Below, piece by piece: positions 1-9,109 of a stretch of DNA of 64,000 nt. Source of the DNA: CAWDYA01 sp963806495 (lineage in GTDB: Bacteria > Acidobacteriota > Polarisedimenticolia > JACPZX01 > DASXTC01). A program made the position numbers and the translations under genes. Numbering within the stretch: position 1 is the first letter of the stretch; every line of letters begins with the position of its first letter. The stretch is from positions 62,001 to 126,000 of the forward strand of contig CAWDYA010000009.1 in the NCBI GenBank assembly GCA_963806495.1, written 5' to 3'. Below the pieces are notes generated by a model, which worked only from the letters and a program-made list of their open reading frames with translations, did not search any database and was not told where the DNA came from.

Positions 1-598
1 CGGACAGGAGACGTCGCGACGCATCATCGGCCACGAAATGCCACAGCCCTGTCTTCGCGCACTTCAGGCCGGTCTGGTGGCCCTGTGCGTGGCAGTGCTT
101 CTGCGCCTCGATCGGAGCGCCGTGGCGCTCGCACTCGATGCACACCAGGACGCCCGCCACCCGCCTCACGCCCATCACCGAGTCGACGTACTCCTGGAAG
201 GCGCCCGGAACCCAGATCGACGCGGCGGGCGCAAGAAGCAGCGCCGCCAGGACCGCCGCCGCCAGCCCCCATGCCGCCCGGCTCGACGCCAGCCGTCCCC
301 AGAGCGACGCGCGGGGTGAAGGGCGACCGGGCTCGGCCGTCCCGTCTGCGCCGGGATCCAGGTCGAGCCGACGCCAGCCGTCACGCACCCGCTCGGACAG
401 CGACTCGGGCGCCTGCAGCCTGGCGACCCTGGCCCGCATCGCGCTGGTGAACCCTCGCTCCATCCTGGAGAAGCCCCGGCAACCGTCGCAGGCATCGAGA
501 TGCTCCTGGATCCCATGGCTCCGCTCGCACGGAAGCTCGTCATCGAGGAAGGCGGCCAGCAGCTCCCTGACCTCCCGGCATGCGTCGTTCGTCGTCAT
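1..598 (-). CDS. Anti-sigma factor, zf-HC2 type, single-pass membrane protein (C-terminus beyond window)
   Basis: I read this frame directly from the sequence. It begins MTTNDACREVRELLAAFLDD and carries the zinc-binding anti-sigma signature, a histidine followed by CDGC (EHLDACDGC, residues about 32-41). A hydrophobic segment near residues 108-125 is the likely membrane span. The outer part has further Cys/His residues (CIECERH, then HCHAQGH), so it may bind metal or respond to redox. The start lies 10 bases downstream of the ECF sigma stop, the usual sigma/anti-sigma arrangement, so the role is to hold the adjacent sigma factor inactive at the membrane. The gene runs off the left edge of the window, so the C-terminus is unseen. 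The signal it senses is unknown. Confidence 0.75.
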   Translation of the reverse strand, partial: MTTNDACREVRELLAAFLDDELPCERSHGIQEHLDACDGCRGFSRMERGFTSAMRARVARLQAPESLSERVRDGWRRLDLDPGADGTAEPGRPSPRASLWGRLASSRAAWGLAAAVLAALLLAPAASIWVPGAFQEYVDSVMGVRRVAGVLVCIECERHGAPIEAQKHCHAQGHQTGLKCAKTGLWHFVADDASRRLLS

Positions 599-608
599 CT
601 CGACCTCT

Positions 609-1253
609 TCATCCCGTCTTCCCGCGGAAATTCTTGATGTCGACCACGTCGGCCCGCGCGCCGTCCGCCGTCCCAGGAGGCGGGACGAGACCCCGCTTCC
701 GGGCGAACTCCATGAGCCCCGACTGCATGAGACGCCTTGCGCGGTGAAGACGGGACATCACCGTGCCGATGGGACAGGAAAGCGCGGCCGCGATCTCCTT
801 GTAGGACATCTCCTCGACCACGGCCATCAGGAACACCATCCGGTACTCCTCCGGCAGCGTCGCGATCACGGCTTCGATCTCACCGTCCACCACTCCGTCC
901 ATGAAGACCCTTTCCGGATCGGAACCCGCCTCGCGCGTCCCCCGGAAGGAGGTGTCCACGATCCGCTCGAGCCCGTCCTCGATCGCGGAGAACTCCACGG
1001 TCTCGGGCTCTCTCACCGACTTGCGGTAGCGGTTGATGAACGCGTTCTTCATGATCCGGAAGAGCCATGCCTTGAAGTTCGTCCCCTGCTCGTACTTGTC
1101 GTAGAACCTGTAGGCGCGCAGGAGCGTCTCCTGCACCAGATCCTCGGCTTCGGACGGGCGGCGCGTCAGACGGACGGCCATGCTGTACAGGGGGCTCATC
1201 TGATCGAGCGCCAGACGCTCGAACTCCCCGCTGGCTCCGGGCACCTGGGTCAT
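609..1253 (-). CDS. ECF-family RNA polymerase sigma factor
   Basis: About 214 residues with both ECF sigma regions. Region 2 runs from LYSMAVRLTRRPSEAEDLVQ through FKAWLFRIMKNAFINRYRK (core binding and -10 recognition). Region 4 contains LPEEYRMVFLMAVVEEMSYKEIAAALSCPIGTVMSRLHRAR, a helix-turn-helix for -35 recognition. I chose the start at MTQVPGASGEF because the sigma fold begins there; the frame stays open 30 codons further upstream but that part is low-complexity and has no family resemblance. It is followed immediately by its zf-HC2 anti-sigma partner. The regulon and inducing signal cannot be read from the sequence. Confidence 0.88.
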   Translation of the reverse strand: MTQVPGASGEFERLALDQMSPLYSMAVRLTRRPSEAEDLVQETLLRAYRFYDKYEQGTNFKAWLFRIMKNAFINRYRKSVREPETVEFSAIEDGLERIVDTSFRGTREAGSDPERVFMDGVVDGEIEAVIATLPEEYRMVFLMAVVEEMSYKEIAAALSCPIGTVMSRLHRARRLMQSGLMEFARKRGLVPPPGTADGARADVVDIKNFRGKTG

Positions 1254-1356
1254 GTGGGTCTCAACGGCCGGGGAGGCCGGTTTATTCCATCGTGGGGCGA
1301 GTGACGCCCCGCATGCCGCGTCAGCCGGGGCATGCGGGAACAACCCCGGCGACCGA

Positions 1357-2112
1357 CTATATCACCGCCCCCGCGAGCTTGAGCCAGACCACGGCGGCCA
1401 GCACGGCGGCCGAAACCGCCACCCCCGCGGCCTCGCCCGGCCCGAAGCGGGTCGCGATCGCGGAGGTCCGCCCCTCGTTCATGCCGAGGCCGCGTGACTC
1501 CAGGGCCATGGCGAGACCGTCAGCCGAGCGCAGGCTGACCAGGACCAGCGGCACGAGCAGAGGCAGATACCGCTTCAGCCGGGTCACCGGCCCCCCTTCG
1601 TGCACGTCGAGTCCGCGGCAGGCCTGGGCGGAGACGATGGTGGAGGCGGAGGCCGCGAACAGGGGCACGAGCCGGAACGCCAGGGTGAGCGCGAACGCCG
1701 CGACCCAGGGAAGTCCCAGGCGCCGGAGCCCCGAGGCGACATCCTCGATCCGCGTGCTGGCCAGGAAGAGCAGGCCCATCGACAGCATGATGGTGAGCCG
1801 CGCCGCCATCACCACCCCGCGCGCCAGCGGGCCCTGGACCGCCGCCGCCGGCCCCGGACCGAACGAGAAAAAGGACCACAGCAGGGCACTGACGACGAAC
1901 AGGGTCCCCATGAATACGGCGAAACGCATGAGGACCCGCCACAACCCGGTGACGGCTGCGACCAGCGCCACCAGGGCGGCCAGGCCCGCCACCGGGCCGG
2001 GACGGGTGACCAGCACCGCCACCAGGAACCAGGCCGACAGCGCGAGGATCTTGGCCGCCGCGTCGGCGCGATGCAGCAACGTGGTGCCGGGCTCGTACAG
2101 CGCCGCCGGCAT
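1357..2112 (-). CDS. ecfT: ECF transporter transmembrane component EcfT (CbiQ family)
   Basis: A 251-residue polytopic membrane protein with about five or six hydrophobic segments. Near the C-terminus are the two Arg-Gly coupling motifs of EcfT, seen as CRGLDVHEG and SRGLGMNEG, which transmit ATPase movement to the substrate-binding S subunit. It lies 1 bp downstream of the fused ATPase gene, so the two form an operon. No S component is encoded beside it, so it probably works as a group-II (shared) module with S proteins encoded elsewhere and its vitamin or metal substrate is unknown. Confidence 0.85.
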   Translation of the reverse strand: MPAALYEPGTTLLHRADAAAKILALSAWFLVAVLVTRPGPVAGLAALVALVAAVTGLWRVLMRFAVFMGTLFVVSALLWSFFSFGPGPAAAVQGPLARGVVMAARLTIMLSMGLLFLASTRIEDVASGLRRLGLPWVAAFALTLAFRLVPLFAASASTIVSAQACRGLDVHEGGPVTRLKRYLPLLVPLVLVSLRSADGLAMALESRGLGMNEGRTSAIATRFGPGEAAGVAVSAAVLAAVVWLKLAGAVI

Positions 2113-2113
2113 G

Positions 2114-3814
2114 TCAGCCCGCCTCCGCGCCGGGCGTCAGCGCGGCGAGCCACGCCTCCTGCGTCACGAGGCGGGCCCCACGCAGACGCGCGAGACGTGC
2201 GAGGTCGGGCATCCGGAGCCCGGCGCGCGTCATGAGCACCTCGTCGGCGAGCAGGTCGACCGGATCCCCGTCGGCGGCGATGCGTCCGTCGATCATCACG
2301 AGCACCCGCCCGACCGGCGGCCGCAGCAGCCACAGCGCGTGCGTGATGATGACGATCGTGTGCCCCCTCTCCTGCAGGGTCGCGAGCAGGTCCATCACGG
2401 CCGCTTGCTGGCGAAGGTCCAGCCCCGTCGTCGGCTCGTCCATGATGAGGATCGAAGGCTCGCATGCCAGGACCGAGGCGAGCGCGAGGCGCTGCCGCTC
2501 TCCCTTCGTGAGGGTGAAGGGGTCCTCCTCCCTGCGATCCGGAAGCCCCACGACCCCGAGCGCCGATTCCACCCGCTGCGCCACCATGCCCTCGGGAAGT
2601 CCGATATTGCGCGGCCCGAAGGCCACTTCCTCGGCAACCGTTGATGCGAAGATCTGATGATCCGGGTTCTGGAAGACGAATCCAATCTCGCGCGCCCGTT
2701 GCCTCGCGGGGAGGGATCGGACGTCCTCGCCTCGATAGAGGACCCGTCCGCTCGTCGGACTCATGAGCCCGTTGAGGTGCCGGGCGAGCGTCGTCTTGCC
2801 CGATCCATTCGCTCCGATGATCGCGAGCATCTCCCCTTCCCGCACCGTCAGATCGATCCGATCCAGCGCGCGGCACCCGCCCTCCGGACCCGGGTAGACG
2901 CATCCGAGATCCTCGACACTCAGGATCGCGGGCCCGCGGCGCTCCGTCGCCGCGAGGCGCGGCGGTGCGCGGAAGACCCATCCGCCGCGCTCGAGCGCAT
3001 CGTGCAGCGCCTCCGGGGTGAGCGCGTCCGGTGCGATCGGCACGCCATGCGCGGCCGACAGGGCGGCGGCGAGCGATGCGATCGGCGGGGGCCGCACTCC
3101 CGCCTCGGCGAGCCGATCCGCGGTGGCGATCATCTCCGCCGACGTGGCCGCGCTCCGCCGCTCGACGCAGCGTCCTTCCCGCAGGAGCGTCATCGGGCCG
3201 GCCGGCGGAAGCCCCTCGAGGTCGTGCTCGACGAGCAGCACGGCTCGGTCCCCGAGCGAGGACACGACGTCGTACACCCGGCTGCGCCCGCCGGGGTCCA
3301 GGTCGCTGGCCGGCTCGTCGAGAACCAGCAGCGGCGTCTCGAGGGCCAGCACCGCGGCGATCACGAGTCGTTGCTTCTCCCCTCCCGAGAGGGTCGCGGG
3401 GTCGCGCTGCTCGAATCCTGCGAGCCCGACCTGCTCGAGAAGGTCCCGGGCCCTGCTGCGGATCCGGTCGGGGGCCAGGCACCGGTTCTCCATCGCGAAC
3501 GCCACTTCCAGCAGGCAGGTGGTGCAGAAGATCTGCGTCTCGAAGTCCTGGAACACCACACCGACGTCGCCTGCCATCTCCGGCACGCCGCGACCCGACA
3601 CATCCCGTCCCGCAACCCTCAGCGTTCCCTGCAGTGCGCCCGGAAAGAAACGCGGGATCGTGCGGTTGAGGCAGCGGACCAGGGTGGATTTACCCGCGCC
3701 GGTCGACCCGAGCAGGAGCCCCCACTGACCGGCTCCCAGATCCAGATCGACCCCGTCCAGCGCGAGGCGGCTCGCGTTGCGGTAGCTGAACGTGAGCCCG
3801 CGCGCCTCGATCAT
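2114..3814 (-). CDS. Fused double ATPase of an ECF transporter (EcfA-EcfA')
   Basis: 566 residues holding two ABC ATPase domains in one chain. Domain 1 (residues about 1-225) has Walker A GSTGAGKST, signature LSGGEKQRL, Walker B LLVLDEPASDLD and a switch His in LVEHD. Domain 2 (about 290-540) has Walker A GANGSGKTT, Walker B ILIMDEPTTGLD and the switch His in IITHA, but its signature reads LTKGERQRL instead of LSGGQ. Family knowledge: these hydrolyse ATP to power vitamin or metal uptake together with EcfT and an S protein. The asparaginase gene lies 15 bp upstream and ecfT 1 bp downstream, so the three are probably co-transcribed. Confidence 0.88.
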   Translation of the reverse strand: MIEARGLTFSYRNASRLALDGVDLDLGAGQWGLLLGSTGAGKSTLVRCLNRTIPRFFPGALQGTLRVAGRDVSGRGVPEMAGDVGVVFQDFETQIFCTTCLLEVAFAMENRCLAPDRIRSRARDLLEQVGLAGFEQRDPATLSGGEKQRLVIAAVLALETPLLVLDEPASDLDPGGRSRVYDVVSSLGDRAVLLVEHDLEGLPPAGPMTLLREGRCVERRSAATSAEMIATADRLAEAGVRPPPIASLAAALSAAHGVPIAPDALTPEALHDALERGGWVFRAPPRLAATERRGPAILSVEDLGCVYPGPEGGCRALDRIDLTVREGEMLAIIGANGSGKTTLARHLNGLMSPTSGRVLYRGEDVRSLPARQRAREIGFVFQNPDHQIFASTVAEEVAFGPRNIGLPEGMVAQRVESALGVVGLPDRREEDPFTLTKGERQRLALASVLACEPSILIMDEPTTGLDLRQQAAVMDLLATLQERGHTIVIITHALWLLRPPVGRVLVMIDGRIAADGDPVDLLADEVLMTRAGLRMPDLARLARLRGARLVTQEAWLAALTPGAEAG

Positions 3815-3829
3815 CGCGGAGCCGCCCGC

Positions 3830-4918
3830 TCAGAGCCGCTGCAGCGTGAACGCGGGTCGCACCTGCCCGACCTCGCGACCGGCGTGGTTGCGGACAATGA
3901 GCGTCGCGGCCTCTGTGAGGCGGCCGATCTCCTCATCGGTCATCAGGTCGAGCTGCTTGAGCATGCCGGCGGTCAGCCCGACACGCGCGCGGCCGTCGTT
4001 CCCGTCGGCGATCTTGCCGGCGACGCCATGCCCCGAGCCGTCCCGGAGATAGCCCAGACACTGCAGACCCTCCGCCCCGCGCTTCGCCAGCAGGCCGTGG
4101 CGGCCCGAAGCGGTCAGCTCGGTGTCCATCATGCCGGTGCCGGCCACCATGTCCGGGTGCTCCCGCATGGCCGAGACGACACGCGCGGCCGCCTCCGCGT
4201 GTGGCGCCACCTGCCCCGGGGGCGTCATCAGGCGGGCGAACGCGCGCGCCGCCTCGGAGAGCGAAACGCCGAAGGTCGGCGCGCCGCAGCCGTCGACCCC
4301 CACCACGACGCGATCGCGCATCCGGCCCGTCAGGTCCGACAGGATCCCGATCACTCTCTGCTGCACCGGATGAGACGGCTCGAGGTAGCCGCGGATCTCG
4401 TGCCCGCCGGCAAGCGCCACGGCCAGCATGCCCGCGTGCTTGCCCGAGCAGTTGTTCTGCAGGACGGTGAAGGGACGGCCCGCCGCGCGCCACGCCTCGG
4501 CAACGCTGCGGCCGAACGGAACATGCACGCCGCACTTCAGATCGCCCGCCGAGAGCCCCAGGCGCGCGAGGATCCCTTCGACGGTGGCCACGTGCTCCGG
4601 CTCACCGCTGTGCGAGCCGCACATGACGGCCAGTTCCTTCGCGTTGAAGCCGTATCGGTCGGCGGCGCCGCTCTCCACCACCGCCATCACCTGAAACGGC
4701 TTCGCGCTCGAACGGAGATACACGATCTGATCGATCCCGCCCAGCCGGGCCACCAGCCGTCCGTCCGCGTCGGCCACGGCGATCGCGGCGGCATGAACCG
4801 AGTCGACCATCGGGCCGCGCGTCACCTCCACGGCATCGACGTACTGGCCGCGCGGACCAGGGACGGGGAGCCTGAAGTCTCGGTGACGGGAGCGATGGTG
4901 GTTCCGGGATTGGGACAC
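3830..4918 (-). CDS. L-asparaginase II family amidohydrolase
   Basis: 362 residues of the bacterial asparaginase II family (PF06089 type, unrelated to the E. coli AnsA/AnsB fold). Family motifs seen are YLRSSAKPFQ, MCGSHSGEPEHV and NNCSGKHAGML. It hydrolyses asparagine, or related amides, to aspartate and ammonia, probably in the cytoplasm as no signal peptide is evident. The start is GTG. A promoter-like TTGACA-17-TAACAT ends only about 8 bases before it and no Shine-Dalgarno is visible, so the transcript may be leaderless. The first 25 residues are an unusually basic extension, so initiation further in is possible. It heads the run to the ECF transporter genes. Confidence 0.82.
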   Translation of the reverse strand: MSQSRNHHRSRHRDFRLPVPGPRGQYVDAVEVTRGPMVDSVHAAAIAVADADGRLVARLGGIDQIVYLRSSAKPFQVMAVVESGAADRYGFNAKELAVMCGSHSGEPEHVATVEGILARLGLSAGDLKCGVHVPFGRSVAEAWRAAGRPFTVLQNNCSGKHAGMLAVALAGGHEIRGYLEPSHPVQQRVIGILSDLTGRMRDRVVVGVDGCGAPTFGVSLSEAARAFARLMTPPGQVAPHAEAAARVVSAMREHPDMVAGTGMMDTELTASGRHGLLAKRGAEGLQCLGYLRDGSGHGVAGKIADGNDGRARVGLTAGMLKQLDLMTDEEIGRLTEAATLIVRNHAGREVGQVRPAFTLQRL

Positions 4919-4926
4919 GGCGCGGG

Positions 4927-4955
4927 ATGTTACTCCCCGGTGCCTGCGGTGTCAA
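4927..4955 (-). promoter_or_regulatory. Promoter of the asparaginase-ecfA-ecfT run
   Basis: On the minus strand TTGACA (4950-4955) is followed after 17 bases by TAACAT (4927-4932). Predicted transcription begins about at the GTG codon at 4918, implying a leaderless message. The -35 hexamer lies in one arm of an inverted repeat shared with the opposite promoter. Confidence 0.6.
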
Positions 4956-4974
4956 AGCCCCGCCTTGACACCGC
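4946..4974. repeat. Perfect 10-bp inverted repeat spanning both divergent -35 boxes
   Basis: GCGGTGTCAA at 4946-4955 and TTGACACCGC at 4965-4974 are exact reverse complements with a 9-base spacer. Each arm contains the -35 hexamer of one of the two divergent promoters. It may simply reflect symmetric promoters or be an operator for a dimeric regulator of both sides. Confidence 0.7.
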
Positions 4975-4994
4975 CTCGCGCACGATCATAACAT
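4965..4994 (+). promoter_or_regulatory. Promoter of the larC-metG-tatD operon
   Basis: TTGACA (4965-4970), 18-base spacer, TAACAT (4989-4994) on the plus strand. The predicted start lies about 47 bases before larC, leaving room for its GGAGG ribosome binding site. Confidence 0.6.
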
Positions 4995-5047
4995 CGACCG
5001 TTTTTAAGTTGTTGCAGCGCCACAAGATCGAGCCATCCGGAGGCCAC

Positions 5048-6265
5048 GTGACGATCCTCTACCTCGACTGCGCGAGCGGCGTGAGCGGCGACATGCTGCT
5101 CGGGGCGCTGGTCGATCTCGGCGTCGAGCTGCGCCTGCTGCGGTCACGCCTCGGCCTGCTGCCGGTGAAGGGGTACACGATCGCCTCGCGCCGCGTCACC
5201 CGTTCCCACTTCGCCGCCCGCAAGGTGGACGTCCGGGTGACGGGGCGGCACGCGCACCGCGGCCTGAAGGAGATCCGCGCGATCGTCGAAGGCAGCCGGC
5301 TCGATACCGCCGTCAAGCGCGTCTCGATGGAGATCTTCCGCCGGATCGTGCGCGCCGAGGCGCGCATCCACGGCATCCCCGAGGGGCGCGTCCACCTGCA
5401 CGAGGTGGGAGCGGTCGACGCGATCGTCGACGTGGTGGGGGCGGTGGCGGGCGTTGCCGAGCTGCTCGGCCCGCCCGGCGCGAAGGGCTCGGGCCGGATC
5501 GCCTGCTCCGCCCTCAACGTCGGGCACGGCACCGTGGCGATGCAGCATGGGCGCCTGCCCGTGCCCGCCCCCGCGACCGCGGCCCTGCTCGAGGGAACCC
5601 CGATCTACGCCGCCGGCCCGCCCGCGGAGCTGGTCACGCCGACCGGTGCGGCGATCGTCACGACGCTGGCCGCCTCGTTCGGCGCGCCGCCGCCGATGGT
5701 GATCGAGAGGATCGGTTACGGCGCGGGCGACGCCGACTTCGAGGGCCACCCGAACGTGCTCCGGGCGATGCTCGGCTCCTCCTGGCCGGCGGGCGGGCCC
5801 GGCGGCCGCGAGGTGACGGTGGTCGAATGCACCATCGACGACATGAACCCGCAGGGATACGGGTATCTCATGGAGAGGCTCTTCGAAACCGGCGCGATCG
5901 AGGTGTTCTACACTCCGGTGCAGATGAAGAAGGGCCGTCCGGGGGTGCTCGTGACGGTCATCTGCGCCGCGACGGACCTGCAGCCGCTGGCCCGGATCAT
6001 CTTCGACGAGACGACAACGTTCGGCATGCGGTACCGGACCATGGGGCGTATCGAGCTCGAGCGCCGGAGCGAGACGGTGACGACTCCGTACGGGAGGATT
6101 CGCGTGAAGATCGCCTCCCTCGAGGGACGCGTGGCGCAGGCACAGCCCGAGTACGAGGATTGCCGTAAAGCGGCCGCGCGCCGCCGGGTGCCGCTCGAGA
6201 CCGTCCGCCGCGCGGCGCTGGCGGCCTGGGAGCGGCCCGTCCGCGGCGGGAAGAAGGGCCGATGA
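5048..6265 (+). CDS. larC: LarC-type nickel-pincer cofactor biosynthesis protein
   Basis: 405 residues from a GTG start that has GGAGG seven bases upstream. The family N-terminus LYLDCASGVSGDMLLGALVD is present, followed by HLHEVGAVDAIVDVVG, ELVTPTGAAI and the C-terminal IDDMNPQGYGYLMERL region. LarC inserts nickel into the pyridinium dithiodicarboxylate mononucleotide to complete the lactate racemase cofactor. In some species it is made by programmed frameshifting, but here it is one continuous frame. No larA, larB or larE is nearby, so the client enzyme is not visible. It overlaps metG by four bases (ATGA), so translation is probably coupled. Confidence 0.85.
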   Translation: MTILYLDCASGVSGDMLLGALVDLGVELRLLRSRLGLLPVKGYTIASRRVTRSHFAARKVDVRVTGRHAHRGLKEIRAIVEGSRLDTAVKRVSMEIFRRIVRAEARIHGIPEGRVHLHEVGAVDAIVDVVGAVAGVAELLGPPGAKGSGRIACSALNVGHGTVAMQHGRLPVPAPATAALLEGTPIYAAGPPAELVTPTGAAIVTTLAASFGAPPPMVIERIGYGAGDADFEGHPNVLRAMLGSSWPAGGPGGREVTVVECTIDDMNPQGYGYLMERLFETGAIEVFYTPVQMKKGRPGVLVTVICAATDLQPLARIIFDETTTFGMRYRTMGRIELERRSETVTTPYGRIRVKIASLEGRVAQAQPEYEDCRKAAARRRVPLETVRRAALAAWERPVRGGKKGR

Positions 6266-8203
6266 AGACATTCTACGTGACGACGCCGATCTACTATGTC
6301 AACGACGTGCCCCACATCGGGCACACCTACACGACGGTGGTGGCGGACGTGGTAGCGCGGTACGAGCGACTGGCGGGCCGGCAGGTGCGCTTTCTGACCG
6401 GGACCGACGAGCACGGCCAGAAGATCGAGCGCGCCGCACGCAGGATCGGCATCGAGCCGAAGGAGCTCGCGGATCGGGTGGTGGCCCGGTACCACGCTCT
6501 GTGGAAGCGTCTCGAGATCACCCACGACGATTTCATCCGCACGACCGAGGCGCGTCATCACCGAGGGGTCCACCGTATCTTCGCCCTGATCTTCGAGAAG
6601 GGGGACATCTATCTCGACTCGTACGAGGGGATGTACTGCACCGGCTGCGAGGCGTTCTTTCCGGAGAACCAGATCGTGGACGGAAAGTGCCCCGAGCAGG
6701 GCCATCCTGTGGAAAAGGTGCGCGAGGCCTCCTACTTCTTCCGGCTCTCCCGCTACCAGGAACCGCTGCTGAAGCACTACGCGGAGCACCCCGAGTTCGT
6801 GCGGCCCGACTTCAGGCTCAACGAGGTGCGCCGGTTCGTGGAGATGGGGCTGAGGGATCTGTCGATATCCCGCACCTCGTTCACGTGGGGAATCCCCTTC
6901 CCCAACGATCCGGCTCACATCTTCTACGTCTGGTTCGACGCGCTGTGCAACTACGTCTCCGCGCTCGGGTACGGCGAGACGCCCGATCTCTACAAGGCCT
7001 GCTGGCCGGCAGACCTCCACCTGGTGGGCAAGGACATCCTCAGGTTTCACGCGGTGTACTGGCCGGCTTTCCTGATGTCGGCGGGACTGCCTCTTCCGAA
7101 GACGGTGTTCGCCCATGGATGGTGGCTGCGTTCCGACGCGAAGATGTCCAAGTCGACCGGCAACATCGTCGACCCGGTTCCGCTGCTGGACGAGTTCGGC
7201 CCGGACCCGCTGCGCTACTTCCTCATGCGGGAGATGGCGTTCGGCAACGACGCCCAGTTCTCGGAGGAAGCGCTGATCGACAGGATCAACAACGACCTGG
7301 CGAACGATCTCGGCAACCTGCTGAGCCGTCTCCTCAAGATGATCGGGGACTACCGCGGCGGGGTCATCCCCGCGGCGACCCTGGCCTCGGGCGACGACCC
7401 GGCCGACGCCTCGCTGATTGGGACGGCGCGAAGCGCCGCGGCGGCGTACATGGAGGCGTTCGAAGGGTACAGGTTCCACGAGGGGCTGGCCGCGATCTGG
7501 ACGCTCGTCTCGGAGACGAACCGCTACATCGTCCGGTGGGAGCCGTGGAGCCTCGCGAAGAACCCGGCCGCGGGCGACCGCCTCGACACCGTGCTGCACA
7601 ACGCGGCCGAGGCGCTCCGGATCGTCGCCGTGGCCCTCTCCCCCGTCATGCCGGCCGCCGCCACCGAGATTCGGAATCGTCTCGGGTGCCCCGGCACCGT
7701 CGTGGACAGGGGGCTCTCGGGACTGGCCTGGGGCGGGCTCGCCGCCGGCCAGCGGACCCGAGGCGGCACCGCGCTGTTTCCGCGCATCGACAAGGCGGCC
7801 TATTTTTCATCCACAAAAACCAAGGAGAAGACCATGGAGCAGCCCCCCGCCCGGCCGGAGCCCGCACCCCCCGCCGGCGACACGATCACGTATCGACGAG
7901 TTCATGAAAGTGAAACTGCGGGTCGGCAGGATCCTCGAGGCGGAGAAGCTTGCGGGCGCCGACAAGCTGCTCAAGCTCCTCGTCGACATCGGCGATGAGA
8001 AGCGCACCGTGCTCGCCGGCATCGCGCTTCAGTACGCACCCGAGACTCTCGTGGGCAAGTCGATCATCCTGGTGGCCAATCTCGCCCCCCGCAGGATGCG
8101 AGGGGTGGAGTCCCAGGGGATGATCCTCGCCGCCGACGCCGACGGCCGTCCAATCGTCGCGACCTTCGAATCGGAGGTGCCCCCCGGCGCCACCGTCCGC
8201 TGA
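6262..8203 (+). CDS. metG: Methionyl-tRNA synthetase with C-terminal tRNA-binding domain, interrupted by an apparent 1-base insertion
   Basis: Charges tRNA-Met with methionine in the cytosol. The catalytic core shows HIGH at residues 18-21, a zinc knuckle of the C-x2-C...C-x-x-x-x-H kind around residues 125-150 (CTGCEAFFPENQ then KCPEQGH) and KMSKS near residue 294. The frame that starts at 6262 ends at 7998 in unrelated residues. The conserved tRNA-binding (Trbp111-like) domain, IDEFMKVKLRVGRILEAEKL onward, continues in the +1 frame to 8203. Removing the T at 7891 joins DTIT directly to IDEF, the usual junction, so a single inserted base explains the break. A genuinely split enzyme is less likely. 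Overlaps larC by 4 bp. Confidence 0.9.
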
Positions 8204-8215
8204 GGGGCGGGTCCC

Positions 8216-9007
8216 GTGTACGCCGACGCGCACGCGCACCTCTCGATGCCGGACTTCGACGAGGACCGCGACGAGGTCCTCGCCCGGGCCGCTCGGGCGG
8301 GCGTTACCAGCGTGATGTCCTGCGCCACCTCCCTCTCGGACGCCGCGAGGAATATCGCTGTCACGAGAGCCTCCGGCGAGGTCCGGGTGCTCGCCTCGGT
8401 CGGCTTCCATCCGCACCAGGCATCGCAGTGGGACGACGGCAGCGAATCGGCCCTGCGCGAGCTGATCGCCTCGTCGCCCGAGGTGGTGGCAATCGGCGAG
8501 GTGGGCCTCGACTACCACTACAATTTCTCGCCGCCCGAGGTTCAGCGCGACGTGCTGCGCCGTCAGGCGGCTCTCGCCCGCTCGGTGGGGCTGCCGCTCG
8601 TCATCCACTGCCGCAACGCGCGCGAGGACATGACACGGCTGCTCGACGGCGACGACGCCCGGGAGGCGGGCGGCGTGCTGCACTGCTTCTCGGAGGATGC
8701 GGACTTCGCGCGTCACTGTCTCGACCGGGGGTTCTACATCTCCTTCTCGGGGATCCTCACGTTCAGGAACGCAGGGGAGATCCGCGACGCCGCCGCCATC
8801 GTCCCGCTCGACCGGATCCTCGTGGAGACCGACGCTCCGTATCTGGCTCCCGTACCCCATCGCGGACGGCGCAACGAGCCGGCGCACGTCGTCGAGGTGG
8901 CGCGGCATCTCGCGGCCCTTCGGCGCGTGCCGGTGGAGCGTCTGGCGGAAGCCACGCTCGGCAACTTCAACCGTCTGTTCGGGCGGACGGCGCCCGCCGC
9001 CTCGTGA
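8216..9007 (+). CDS. tatD: TatD-family metal-dependent DNase/hydrolase
   Basis: 263 residues, GTG start 12 bp after the metG stop with a purine-rich GAGGGGCGGG upstream. The metal ligands of the TatD TIM barrel are all visible: DAHAHL (HxH) at the N-terminus, GEVGLDYHY, LVIHCRNA, LHCFSED and VETDAPYLAP. Members are cytosolic Mg-dependent 3'-5' exonucleases or deoxyribonucleases. The metG-tatD pairing is widespread in bacteria, which supports the call. It is the last gene of the larC-metG-tatD operon. Confidence 0.9.
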   Translation: MYADAHAHLSMPDFDEDRDEVLARAARAGVTSVMSCATSLSDAARNIAVTRASGEVRVLASVGFHPHQASQWDDGSESALRELIASSPEVVAIGEVGLDYHYNFSPPEVQRDVLRRQAALARSVGLPLVIHCRNAREDMTRLLDGDDAREAGGVLHCFSEDADFARHCLDRGFYISFSGILTFRNAGEIRDAAAIVPLDRILVETDAPYLAPVPHRGRRNEPAHVVEVARHLAALRRVPVERLAEATLGNFNRLFGRTAPAAS

Positions 9008-9041
9008 GCCGCCCGGGCGAGGCGGTGTCGTACGGTGGTGT

Positions 9042-9070
9042 TTGACCTGCCGGCCCGATGGTCCTACGCT
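9042..9070 (+). promoter_or_regulatory. Possible promoter of the mscS gene
   Basis: TTGACC (9042-9047), 17-base spacer, TACGCT (9065-9070), about 40 bases before the ATG at 9110. The -10 is weak. No terminator is apparent between tatD and this site. Confidence 0.35.
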
Positions 9071-9109
9071 GACCGCTCATCGCCATCCCCACTCTGACGA
9101 GGTGCGCAC

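Noticed and set aside
2657..5047. Long plus-strand open frame upstream of larC
   Set aside because: It is the reverse of the ecfA and asparaginase genes in a stop-poor GC-rich frame; larC starts at the GTG with GGAGG.
7904..8203. Independent small tRNA-binding protein starting at the ATG at 7904
   Set aside because: That start would drop the IDEF segment that belongs to the domain and has no ribosome site; a single-base error in metG is simpler.
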